Below are positions 49,701 to 60,847 of a stretch of DNA of 64,000 nt, one piece after another. The stretch is from Vitrella brassicaformis. Lineage: Eukaryota; Sar; Vitrellaceae. The stretch spans positions 138,586 to 202,585 of the forward strand of contig CDMY01000869.1 of the NCBI GenBank assembly GCA_001179505.1. The letters are read 5' to 3'. Both the position numbers and the translations under genes were made by a program. Within the stretch, counting starts at the first letter, position 1, and every line of letters starts with the position of its first letter. A model generated the notes under the pieces. The model worked only from the letters and a program-made list of their open reading frames with translations, ran no database searches and was not told where the DNA came from.

Positions 49701-52700
49701 GAGAGGGGGAGAGGGATGGGGAGATTGACGTGTCCGCACTCAACTGGGAGGGGTGCTGGGCGCTGCCTACCGACGCAGATGGTGCCACGAAGTCGAACGA
49801 AGGTCAGAGACTCAGACATTTCTCCGAGGCAGCGTGTCGCATTGGTGGTCTTTCAGGGTACGACTCGTGGCTGTGCCATCTGAGCGCTTCGCTGCTGTGT
49901 CCGACATCGGACGAAGTCAAGCTGCCACGACAAGAAACAGCAAACGTGAGCACCGGTCGATAAATGAAGGGACGGCACCCAAACATCAATCGCGGTTCTA
50001 TCTTGGTCTTTTCAGCTGTATCGTCGTCTGGTGCCAATGGCCATGCGCAGCCCCGGCTTCGCTCGTGCTGTCCTGCCGCTGTTGCTACTCGAGTACGTCA
50101 CGGCATTCACCCCTCTCGCATGCAAGATCGCGGACATGATGAACCGACACATATTCGTCAACGCGAGCACCACCACTGACGACCACACGGCAACCGATCC
50201 AGCACCAGCTGCAGCAGCTGCAGCCGGACCGAGGGCGGACAAAGGGTGCAGTGCCGCTGCCAGCACCGCTGATGCTGCAGGCGAGGGGAGCGACAGGCGG
50301 ACCAACCATGCGAGCCGGATGGCGGTGGCTCAGTTCCTGCGTGCGCTGCAGTTGATGCGGCTGTCCCTCACGACTGTCCTCTACCAGGCGGTGCCCTTTT
50401 TCACCGAGCAGGGCAACGACCAGCAGGAGCAGGGGCGGCGATCGCGGGCGTTTTGGAACACGCTGGACCTCCAGGCAGTGTCCGACGCTGCGTACAAGAT
50501 CGGCATGCCGGCCGACGCCATTGTGTACCTGGAGCTGCAGATGACCAAGATGTTCCCCAACCTCAGCCCCGACAAGGCCTTCCTCACTATGCAGGTGCAG
50601 ACGCGCCTGGCGAGCTCGGGGGAATCATCGCAGGACCAAAGGGCCGAGGCGCCGCCGGTCGAGGACTCAGACATCAACGCTTCCTTCCAGCGGCCGCCGC
50701 ATGCCGTGTGGGAGCTCGTTAAGTCGAGCCAGCAGCTCTCCTTCGACCTGGGGGATCCCCTTCACGGCAGCCTCTCGAGCTGGGCACACGAGGCCGTGGT
50801 CCTATCAGAAGCCGGCAGACACAACGCATCCTCGATGACCCTGCTGCACCAGCCCAGTGGCGACACTGACATGACGACTGATGTTGACAGCCGAGTCGGA
50901 CAGATATCGACCGTATTTCAGCAGAATGGCCTCCAAAACATCCTGCTGGGGTACCTGGACGGCCTGTGGCCTCAGGATGGCTCGGCGGCTGATGTGGCTC
51001 GTCAGGTGGACCCGAGCAGCGACCGACGGCAGCTGGAGGTATGGGAGCAGCGGATGGAGGCCCTGTGGCGGCTCCGCCAATGGGGGGCCATCACGTCGGC
51101 TGCACATGTGCCGCAGTGGCTCGAGCGCCACGGTGAGGCTTTCCACGTCCACCTCTACCAGACCCTCAGCAACCTCAAGACGCATTCGGATCGCATGCGG
51201 CAGCTGACAATGGCAGATGACATGGACGTGCAGATGAGCACCGCCGCTGCTGCTGAGGCCCACCACCCCCGCTTGCTGGAGCAGGTGGAGCATGCCCTCC
51301 TCAACACGCTGCAGACCATCCGCATCGGCGAATGGTGCTCGCCACCCGATCTCTTCACGGCCGTCATGCGCATCCGCATGACCGAAGCTGTCAGAGAGGC
51401 GGCCGGGTGTCTGCTGGACCACCAACGGCCGCAGGATGCTGAGGCGAGCATCATCAAGCTCCAGCAGTCCTGGTCTCGCGACCTGTCGACCTTCCTGGAC
51501 CCATTCTCCGTCACGCCAGTCCTCTACCCACTGGTGGAGCCACTCGCAGCTCTGCAGGTGTCGGCGCTCAGCTGCTGCGGCCAGCCCAAGCCCCTCTACC
51601 AGCACCTACTCGAGCTGGGCAAGGCCACACGCAGGAACGGCCGCATCCAACAGGCCTTGACGCTGCTGCATGAGACCAACCGGGCACTTTTGCAACCAAC
51701 CGTGGCCACACGGATCGATCTGGGCCGTGGCGGCGGTCTGCCTGCTTCGTTTCTGGTCAAGTGGGAGCTGGCTCAATGTTTCTGGGAGTCAGAGGACACC
51801 CGCCGTGCCCTCAAACTCGCAAGCAGTCTCGCGGCCCATGCGCTGCAAGCCGCCACAAGCACAGGCCAGCCGGGAGGCAGCCGTGGCCGCGGTGGCGGTG
51901 GCGGTGGTGGTGTGAGTGGGTCAGATCTGGTGCACGTGTGTGAGGTGCTGAGCCGGACGGGCGAGTGGCTGTTCGCGTCCCGCTGGGTGGATGCCAATGT
52001 GGTGCGGAGGAAGTACCTGGAGCCCGCCATGAAGCTGGGGTCGGTGGAGGGCGAGCAGCTGGCCAAAGCGAGTCTCGCCGCCATGCTCGACGAGCTCCTG
52101 AAGGTAAGTGGGTGGCTGGATATATGAATGCAACGACCAGACAGAGATGTCTGGATGTGTGTGTGTGTGTGTGTGTGCAGGCGCATCGACAGCGTCAGAG
52201 CTCGTTGGAGGCGATCAAGTCGCGGCAGATCCGAGAGCACGCCGAGGCGGAAATCGACAACTGCATCAAGGAAATGGAGGACAAGAGCACCGAAGCACAT
52301 GTACAGTACACATCTCACAGGCGCACAGCACACCAAATCACTGTCATTCGTGCGTGGCGGGCAGCCGGGCTGAAGAGTTGTTGTCGGTGATGTTTGTTGT
52401 AAGGAAAAGAAGGCGTGGGCTTTGCACAAGGATCAGCTGGAGAAGAAGGTGCTTGGCGACAACAATGCACTCGAGGTGGAGCTGCAGCAGGTATGCAAGA
52501 CACACACGTCATGCAGGCAGCCGCTGTGCGTGCGTACATCAATGCATTCATTTTCATCGTATCGCTTGCTTGTGCATGTTGAGCAGGTGAGTGGTTGGGC
52601 GGTGGATGCGGCCACGCTCTACACCGATGCTCTCTCACAGAGCCACGTCAAGGACGCACCCAGGTACACGCACAGACAGATTGACCGAGTGAGATGGAGA

Positions 52701-55426
52701 GAGAGGCGCCAACGGCTGGCCATGTGTGTGTGTGGTCAACGTGCACATTGCCAGGTTGGCGTGTCGGTTGTTGGGTCTTCTGTTTGACTACGGGAGTGAG
52801 TTCGAGGAGCTGCCGGCCAACCTGACCAAAGCCGTCAACCAGCGGAAGATCCACATGCGGCACTTCCTGCCATTCATCTACCAGATCGCGTCACGGGTCA
52901 CACCGCCGCCATTCACCCCATTCCAGGAGTGTATCGACGCACTCCTCAAAGCACTGGTACGGCAACAGCAGTCTTCGCACACTGCTGGACTTGACTGGTC
53001 GATTGAGTGATGGGGTGTGTGTGTGTGTGTGTTGCCTGCCTGCCTGCCCAGTGTCGCTCGTATGCCTTCCACTGCCTGTATCCTCTGATTGCGCTGCGAA
53101 ACGGAGACAAGATACCCGCTGGCGCGTAAGCGATAGACGAGGGATGGTCGGTGCCCCCTCTCTCATTCATGTGCACGTGTTGTGTTGTGTTGTCCGTGTC
53201 TGTGTCGGTTTGATCCCGCAATGGTGCAGGAGAGGCAGGTCAGCCTTCACACCTCAGGTGAGGCAGTGAGCCAACGGCACGAAGGAATGAATGAATGCAA
53301 GCATCGCTCGACTTGCACCCTTTGTCGGTCGGCCGATGTGTGACTATCTTGTTCGCGCACTTGACTCACGTGTAGGCGCCCAAGATCGAGGGTGCGCAGC
53401 AGCTGCTCGACTATCTCAAGACCATCGACGGACTCCAGCAGGCCGTCAAGGCCACTGATGACCTCGTCGAGCTCTACATCGCCCTGTCCACCTATGGCGA
53501 CGAAAGGACGCGGGAGATCGACATCAAGAAGGTCCCCAACTACCGCGCCGTCGCCAAGGGGCTCTCCCTCTTGCCCGTCCCAACCGCCGAGCTGCCCGAG
53601 AATGTCATGGGGGCTCTCGTCCGGGCGTCTGCCACTGCGGGCGGCAGGGGCTGGCAGCGAGGGAAGACGGTGTCGGACGGCAAGACTGGCGAGTGCGACG
53701 TCCCGCGGATCAATCGGTTTGTTGAGCGTGTTCAGGTGAGCGATACGGGTCTGTCCCATCCGCGGTTTGTCAAGATGTCTGACACGAGCGGCCGGGAGCA
53801 CAAGCAGGTGGTCAAGGCGAAGGACGACCTCAGGCAGGACGCTGTCACACAACAGCTCTTCATGCTACTCAACAAGGTGGGTAGGCGTGCAGCCAGCAAC
53901 CGAGCCACACAATGCGGTCGATCCCATCCCATCTCCCTTGCGCAGCCATCCGAGCGATCATTTTATGCGTGTGTGTGTGTTAACAGGTGTTCTCGTCGAT
54001 CCCGCAGACCCGCCAGCGTGACATCCGTCTGCGGACCTACAAGGTGCTGCCCCTCTCGCCGCAGCACGGCGTGACCGAGTTTGTGCGCAACACCACCACC
54101 CTCGCAGAGTACCTCAAGGGCGCACACGAGCACTACCGGCCCAACGACTACTCATTCGACACGTGCCGCAAGCTCATCAAGGGCGTCGAGGACAACACCA
54201 TCCCCAAATTGCGCGGTCAGGTCGGCCAATTGCGCGACAGGCTCCGCAACAAGAGCATTGGCGATAACGAGAGAAAGCGGCTGACGGCCGACGAGCGGGC
54301 CCTCCGTGAGCAGCTCGACAGAGCGACGGCCAACCTTCGGCGCAAGAAGATCAAGGTCTTCCGCGACGTCTGCGACAACTTCAAGCCTGTCATGCACGCA
54401 TTCTTCCTCGAGAAATTCCCATCCACCCACGAATGGTGGGAGGGAGGGAGGGAAGGATGAATGGCTTGGCTTGGCGCGCCAGACGGTACCAGACCAACGA
54501 AACAATCTGTATGTTTGCGTGTGTGCAGGTACTGCAACCGTCTTCGCTACGCGACGAGCGTGGCGGCCAACTCGATGGTGGGCTACATCGTGGGTCTGGG
54601 CGACCGGCACCTCAGCAACATCCTGCTGGACAACTCGACGGGCGAGCACGTGCACATTGACTTCGGCGTCATGTTCGATCAAGGCCGCACCATGGGCGTC
54701 CCGGAACTCGTCCCCTTCCGCCTCACACGCGACACTGTGGCCGGTCTGGGGGCGCTGGGCGTCGAGGGCAACTTCCGCAGGCTGTGTGAGGCCACCCTGC
54801 AGGTGCTCCGCGAGTCCAACACCCTCGTGCTGGCGGTGCTCGAGGTCTTTCTGTACGACCCCCACTACCAGTGGTCCCTGAGCCCACGCAAGCGCTTCCA
54901 GCTGCAGCACACGCACGACAATGACAACTACGGCCAACAAGAACACACAGCCCAGAGCGTCAGGGGCCGGGGAGCGGCCGCCAACTCGGCCGCACAGCAG
55001 AGCTCTGCCGGTGGGCGGGGGGGTACGGCTGCGGCATCAGCAGCAGCTGCTGCTGGTGGTGGTGGTGGCGGTGGTGGCGGTGGTGGCGGGAATAGAGGGG
55101 CGAGGGGGCCGTCACCGGATGCGGGCGTGTTTGGCGAATACAATGCGGAAGACGAGAACGCCTTTGCAAACACGGCCATGATCACTGTAGGCCAGTAGTG
55201 CTGTACATGGCTTCATGTGAAGCGTGCCATGAGGGCAATGGTGTGTCCGTCTGTCTGTCTGTTGTCTGTCTGTCGTGTTTGTCAGGTGCGCAATCGGTTG
55301 GCGGGTTTTGACGAGGGCGAGAACACGCCATTGCAGGTCTCGGTGCATGTGGAGCGGCTGCTCAACAACGCCATGAGGGAATCCAACCTGGCACCCATGT
55401 TCGCGGGATGGTCCGCATTCGTCTGA
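40795..55426 (+). CDS. ATM: ATM/Tel1 DNA-damage checkpoint kinase
   Basis: A PI3K-related protein kinase of several dozen exons, an estimated 3,500-4,000 residues (human ATM has about 3,050). It senses DNA double-strand breaks in the nucleus and phosphorylates SQ/TQ sites. The start MDRLDKLSDILKELGADSVT resembles the ATM TAN motif region. Helical repeat solenoid follows to about 50,900, then FAT-domain helices (for example EASIIKLQQSWSRDLSTFLD). The kinase lies at about 53,700-54,900: catalytic lysine region KQVVKAKDDLRQDAVTQQLF, YKVLPLSPQHGVTEFVRN, catalytic loop GYIVGLGDRHLSNILLDN, activation segment HIDFGVMFDQGRTMGVPEL, and VPFRLTRDTVAGLGALGVEG, very close to ATM. The last exon (55286-55426) is FATC, ending NLAPMFAGWSAFV. 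All key catalytic residues are intact. A bipartite basic nuclear signal lies at 48770-48835. Extra sequence occurs in the kinase C-lobe and between kinase and FATC. Confidence 0.95.
46931..46972. repeat. Exact 21-bp tandem duplication in an ATM intron
   Basis: Two perfect, adjacent 21-bp copies (46931-46951 and 46952-46972, beginning AAGCCATGATTGC) lie within the intron that follows a 38-nt microexon (46891-46928). The first copy begins only two bases after the donor site. Confidence 0.9.
48770..48835 (+). other. Bipartite nuclear localisation signal in ATM
   Basis: A KRRR cluster (48770-48781) and a KKKK cluster (48824-48835) are separated by about fourteen mostly small or acidic residues. 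This is the classical bipartite importin-alpha pattern and fits nuclear ATM. Confidence 0.65.
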
Positions 55427-56234
55427 CGATCGACTCACTCACTCATCGAGCAATTCAGCCACTGGCCGCCGCATGCATCCATCATGTGTGTGTGTGTTTA
55501 TTTGGATGGACGGGTGCGCAACGGCCGGGGGGGCAGCAGGCAAAGCAGGTGGGCGCATTTGTTTGTGTGAGGTGTGTGTACACATTCTAGAGAGAGGTGG
55601 GTGGATATGTAGAGGTGGGTAGGTGGGTGAGGTGCATGGATATGTGGCTCTGTCTTTGTGTTGGCGTGTGGACTTTATTTATCAGTACATGGTGCAACAC
55701 GACGTTGTATACGTACATGTGATGTGCCATAGATATCAGTAAGCCAATTGTACAAAACCAAACGGGGCCCGACGCACATGTAGGTAGCTCTTGCTTCCGT
55801 GTGTGTATATATGTGTGTGCGGATTCACGCCGGCCATCAATTGTGCTGAAGTTCCGGGTTTTTCACGCACTTTTTCACGAACCAGACGTGACATATAGAT
55901 ATACATCGAACCGCGAAGGAGCCAACAAACAGGTCCCAAGTCAAACACGACATGTGGGCTCACACACACACACACTCACACATGCATACAAAAGACATTG
56001 CTCCTAGATCTCGGCACACGCCCTTCCTTTGCCTTGGCTGCCCCACACCCACCCACGCACACAGCCTGCAACTCGCTACGTGGCTACAAATAACCCCTGC
56101 TGCAGGCCGGCTGACCAGAATCCCTCTCTCTACACACGCACAGAGGATTGTTGGTCCGTCTTGCTACTGACGATAGGTACACACACCCGCAACATAGCTA
56201 CATAAGTCCGGTGAGCGACGAGTGCATTCGCTCC
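55427..56234. other. Gap between convergent genes
   Basis: It holds the 3' ends of ATM and of the PAN-domain gene. TG tracts, GGTGGGTAGG-like runs near 55600-55630 and ACAC near 55960-55980 are present. No gene is supported. Confidence 0.5.
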
Positions 56235-57595
56235 TCATTTCCCGCCATCGGCCATGCCGCGCATGGTGTCGGTGTTCATCCTGTGGTAGCCGCGGGATAT
56301 CCGCCGCTGCTCCTTCGTCATGTCATCCTCCACCGCATTGTTTCGACGCGAAGACCTCTTCCGCAACCTCGCACTCCTAGATGACGACACACGACACACT
56401 TATGTCTCCCTTGCTTTTCGTCCTGTGTCTCCCACTTAACGTGATGAGATCTGCAGGTGCGGTGAGGTATGTGAGTGAGCCGCGCCTCAGGACCAGCCTG
56501 GCCTTCTTGCCGCAGCAGCACGAACACAGGAAGAAACTCACCAGCAGAGACATCAGCGCCCCCGCCATTATGGGGTACTTGCGAGCCAGCCGCCAACACG
56601 CTTTGACTCCACCAGACAGACGGCCTAACAAGGCTGAAAATAGACGAAGAAGAGGCATGCATACAAACATGCGTACAGACGACGGGGGGCTGGCTTGTCC
56701 ATCTGACTTACATAGGTCTGGCCGGAGTGTGTTGTCATCCTCCTCTCCTTCTTCCGCTCTTTTCTTCGTGATCTTCTTCGCACCTGTATCATCCCATACA
56801 CCGGCAGGCAGGCAGGCAGACACACGAGACACACTCATCCATGGGTTCCCGGTATCCACGATTCGTATGTCTCGCCTCCTTCTCGCAGCTCACTTAGCCT
56901 TCTCCTCCTTGACGAGAATACCTCCCCCTTCCTCTGTTCCGTTCTGACTTTACACCTGGCAGGGCCTGACAGTGTCCCCTTCCGAGACACCACTCTGCTG
57001 CGAGACAGTGGGCCCTTCTTGAGGCGGCATGTCTGTGACTCTTGCTCATAGGTGAAGGCTCCACACCCGGCATGGCGCGCGCACAGACGTTGGCAGCCGA
57101 GTGCATCAGAGATGTTGGTAGCTGTTTGTTTGTCTGGTCCACTGATGTATGTATCCACGGCGAAACAGGCCAACCGGGCTGCACACAACACGACACAGAG
57201 AGGGGACAAGAAGGACCAAAGTGTGCATGACATTGTGCACATGGGTGCCCATCTCTGTGTCTGTGCTCCTACCTGTGTGTGTCCGCCGGCTGGCCTTGAC
57301 AGCCCGACGCATCAACATCAAGTCATGCAGCCGCCTTGTGTGGAGGCCTGTCCGCCCCCGCAGGAGCCGCAGGAGCTCCCTGCCGACCGTGCGCCTTCTG
57401 CCGACAGATCGTGCCTGTCTCGCCATGAGTGCAGGTGAGTCTTGTGCAGCATCGGTGGCTTGCAGTGCCAGCCCCAACACAAGGGCGACACCTGAGGAGA
57501 AAGGCAACACAGTCCCGATTTGTTTTCTCTTGTCGCTTGTGCTCACCAATGAAGACCCGGCTCACCAAACGACAGCGGTTGTGCCGTGCAGCCAT
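56235..57595 (-). CDS. PAN/Apple-domain type I membrane protein
   Basis: Six exons (57595-57547, 57491-57273, 57178-56894, 56783-56712, 56633-56441, 56376-56235) sum to 960 nt, 319 residues. The N-terminus (RLVSRVFIGVALVLGLALQA) is a signal peptide split by the first intron. A basic linker leads to a PAN/Apple-like module at about residues 90-155: CFAVDTYISGPDKQTATNIS, GCQRLCARHAGCGAFTYEQE, then CRLKKGP and GPARC, with the cysteine order expected of this disulphide-bonded adhesion fold. A membrane helix follows (YPIMAGALMSLLVSFFLCSC) and a strongly basic cytosolic tail. PAN domains bind sugars or proteins at the cell surface and are common in apicomplexan invasion proteins, though function here is unknown. 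The gene is head-to-head with the TauE/SafE-type transporter. Confidence 0.75.
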
Positions 57596-57703
57596 ATTTT
57601 CTCTGGCGGGCCCCACTCTCGCGGCTCGCGGCTCGCGGCTCGCGGCCCCAAGTCAAATTTCTCATTTCCCTTCCCTCCCCTCGTGAAAGTTTGGTGCTCC
57701 AAG
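57596..57703. promoter_or_regulatory. 108-bp divergent promoter gap
   Basis: The gap between the PAN-domain and transporter start codons contains three near-identical CGCGGCT-type heptamers in tandem (about 57618-57644) followed by a pyrimidine-rich stretch. The tandem heptamers could bind a factor controlling both genes; this is inference from position. Confidence 0.4.
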
Positions 57704-59615
57704 ATGTCCCTCCGGCTAGATGAAGCTCTCATTATGGTAAGCTGCAAGAAAGAGCACGTTGCATGGGCATTCCCGCGAACCATCATGCATAACGCTCCTG
57801 TTCTGTTGTTGCTGCACACAGGGTGTGAGTGGCCTGATGGGCGGGTTCTGCAAGGGGCTGGCGGGGATCGGTGACGGTGTGATATACCACTGCTGCTTCA
57901 CCCTCATTGCCCTCGGCTACCCCGCCATCAACGAGCACATCTCGCTGCAGGCCCGTGTGGCGGCCATCACGGCCACTTCCTTCATCACCAACTTCTCGGT
58001 GCTCTTCTTCGAGAGGGAGGGCGCCAAGCGCTACTGGCCCGTGGGCATCGCGTTCGGGTGCGGCATGCTCACGAGCGTGTTGGGGGCCTGGCTGCTGCAG
58101 AACCTCGACACGTACGTCATCAACATTTGTCTCGGTGTGCTCTTCCTCTTCTTTGCGGCCTTCTCTGCCACCAACGACATCAGAAAGAACGTCATCTGGG
58201 CGGTGTATGCGTCCATACCCGACGAGCAGATGGCAGAACTGGAGAAGGCGCAGTCGCTTGCCCCAGAGCCTCTGAAGAAGAACATGAGCACCAGGGTGCC
58301 CTCTGCCGACCTCACCGAGCCCTCTGCCGGTAACCCACCCATCCCTGCGGAGCCGTCAGATCCAAACTACCCCAAAATGAGTCGGCGGCTGATGCTCGAC
58401 GCAATTTGGGGAGGGGCCATGACCGGCGTCTCCATGGGGCTGACAGGCGTGGGCGCGACTGCACTGATCTTCTTCTCCATCCGCCAATGGCCGCCTCCGT
58501 TGGTCAAGGCCTCCTTCTGCGTGGCGTGCTGCATGGAGCTGTGCATCCGCAACATGACCTACGGCATCAACGGCACCCATCGCGGCGAGTATTGGCCCCT
58601 GTACGTGTTGCTGGCGGTGACTCTCGCCCTTGGGCTGCTGGTGGGACAGGCGCTCTACCGGTTTGTGCGGACTGTGTGGGTGATCCGCTTCCTGCTGTTC
58701 GTCCTGTGGCTGTCTGGTCTGGAGCTGTGCGGCCTCTACGATGCCGAGATACTCGGCCTGACGATGCTGCTGCTGAGCGTCGTGTGGGGGGCTGCCATGG
58801 GGTTGTGGATCTGCAGTGCCAACAAGAGGGTGGAGGCGGCCAAGCAGAAGCTGCTGGAGGGGTGGGAGGGGGGCGAGCAGACCACTCCCAACATTGGCAA
58901 GAAGACCCCCCTGGCATTGCCAGTGGACAAGCGTCTGAGCATTGGCACAACCAGAAGCATGGAGACGCCATCCCTCGACCGCAGCCCTCCCATGAGGCCC
59001 ACCGCCCTCATGACGGCCAAGGAGGCCATGCCTCAGGAGCTGCGCTACATCAGCCCCGCCATGACGCACTCACTGGAGCCAACGCCCATGCCCACAGTGC
59101 AGGAGGAGGAGGTCTGGGTAGAAGTCGACTTGCAGCACCCTCAGCCCCCCACCAAACTGGCCAGACAGCCGCCCTCGCCGACACACCAGGCGCCGCTCGT
59201 CCGCGTGCGGACCTTCAGCCAGGCTCTGAGACGCTCGCTGTCCTCTTTGGGTCAGATAGAGGAGGTGGCGGGGAAGGGCAGGGCACCGGGGACTTTGGAC
59301 GTTGTCGACTTTCTCAACACAACCAAGCCCCCGGCTCAGGTGGTGCGGATGCGGTCGATGCCCATTTACTCGCAGCACACGCGGCTGTCCCTCTCGCTCT
59401 CTCGCGCGCTGACGTCGCAGAGCCACCAGGGACATGGACGGGGGGAAGAGAGAGACACCAACGCGCCGACGGGTGCGTCTGTGTTTCGGCGGTTTCGGAG
59501 TGTGAGTGCGACGATGTTGGGGATGGGTGTGGGGGTGGGGGGGAAAGGGGAAGGGCAGACGACACAGACACAGACACAGACACAAGCAGCAGTGAAGCGG
59601 ATGGATGGTGTCTGA
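57704..59615 (+). CDS. TauE/SafE-family membrane transporter
   Basis: Two exons (57704-57736 and 57822-59615) give 608 residues. The first encodes 11 residues ending at a GTAAGC donor. About eight membrane helices occupy residues 12-365 in two related halves. Each half opens with the family-type glycine motif: GLMGGFCKGLAGIGDGVIYH and AMTGVSMGLTGVGATALIFF. The halves are separated by a hydrophilic loop of about 75 residues. TauE/SafE proteins are anion exporters or permeases, for sulfite, sulfonates or organic acids; the substrate here cannot be told. The last 230 residues are a polar, Pro/Ser/Thr-rich cytosolic tail with no domain, ending in TQTQTQTQ from an ACACAG repeat (59559-59583). No plastid or mitochondrial leader is evident. 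Confidence 0.85.
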
Positions 59616-60242
59616 TGGTTGTCCACTCATTCGGCGTTCGGTCTTTTTTGTCAATCTCTGTGTGTGCTGACAGTGACGTGCAGGTGTGTGTCTGCGTGGC
59701 GTGGGGTGGATGGGGGAAGACACCTGGCTTTGCTAAATGTGTTGGCTCTTTTGTAACACTTCCACGCTGCGCAGCATTGCATCACTGCATCGATTTCATG
59801 TTAAATCGACAGTTTGCGACGGCATCCCGATGACAGTTCACTTCACACAGTCTGCAGTCCATCACGCCACCCTTTTCCCAACCCACCACGTCCCGTCTTC
59901 CTCCACTTTACACATGTTTCCGCTTGGCTAATGGCCTGTCGTGTGTGGTTCCGCCTCACATGGAGATCTGGTAGCATGGTTGAGGCATGCAATCGTGCCG
60001 CAACCATGCCCAAAAACCCCGACGAGGGCGACACAACACCCACAATCAAAGTGATCAGGCAAACAAATGTGGATCCCTCACTCTCATCAGCTAATGCACA
60101 TGTGACTGCATGCCGACTCGCATCTCACAGACAGCACAGACAGCCAGTCCCACCACCCCCTCTCCCGATCTCTCACTCACCCACTGCCTTGACAGCAGAC
60201 ACACATCATGCTGACAGACAGACAGTCAGTGCAAGGTCTTCC
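59616..60242. other. Gap between convergent genes
   Basis: It holds two 3' ends. The sequence is less repetitive than other gaps, with an ACAGACAG run near 60125-60140 and 60218-60230. No gene is supported. Confidence 0.5.
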
Positions 60243-60575
60243 TCAGTCTTCTCCCTTCAGGGGTGGGGCCAGCAGGATGATTATCAGGAAGAGCGTGAAC
60301 AGCCCCACGATGGGCAGCGTGAAGCCTCCAAACGACGATGAGTCATAGGCCACCAGCTCAGTCATCGACACGCCGTCAACGAGAGATCCGGATGATGCGA
60401 GTGACGGAAGTGAGCTGAGAGGGGTGTGCTGCTGCTGCCGTGACGGTTGCTGCGCGATTGAGGACGTGCGGAAGCGCTCCTTGACGAGTGGCGATGCCTG
60501 CGGGAACTGGAAGCAGTGGGAGGATGATGCGATGAACGCAAGGATGCCGAAAGCGGAGAAAAACAGCTTTGTCAT
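60243..60575 (-). CDS. Small plastid-targeted one-helix protein
   Basis: A single exon of 110 residues. It starts with an ER signal peptide (MTKLFFSAFGILAFIASSSH) and a following Phe (CFQFPQ), then a Ser/Gln/Arg-rich stretch; this bipartite leader with an aromatic residue just after the cleavage region is the hallmark of targeting to red-lineage secondary plastids. The mature end has one membrane helix (LPIVGLFTLFLIIILLAPPL) with an acidic tip, KGED. That size and shape fits small subunits of photosystems or cytochrome b6f, but I could not match a named one. The open frame extends far upstream without a stop; I chose this ATG because it begins the signal peptide. Confidence 0.65.
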   Translation of the reverse strand: MTKLFFSAFGILAFIASSSHCFQFPQASPLVKERFRTSSIAQQPSRQQQHTPLSSLPSLASSGSLVDGVSMTELVAYDSSSFGGFTLPIVGLFTLFLIIILLAPPLKGED

Positions 60576-60847
60576 GTTGTCAAGGATCGCGTATGCGAGA
60601 GGCCCCTTGCTGGCAGGTCGGTTGGTATAGTGCGCTGGTTGACCGAAGGCAATTCGAGGTAGAGCAGCGCGATCATGCGAAAAAGGGTGTCCCAGTGCTC
60701 TCTCTCCTCTCCCGCCCATGCTGTCTACTCTCTTCTTGCGCTCTCTGGCCTCACCAATCCCCATCAATCGGAGCTGACCTGAAAGTCTGTCGTGTTTCTT
60801 ATCTGACTCATCACCAGACCCTCCCTTGCAAAGAACAGTGATTAGAG
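60576..60847. promoter_or_regulatory. Divergent promoter gap
   Basis: A 272-bp gap lies between the start codons of the plastid protein and the secreted Cys-rich protein. It is nearly free of simple repeats. No core element is identified. Confidence 0.35.
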
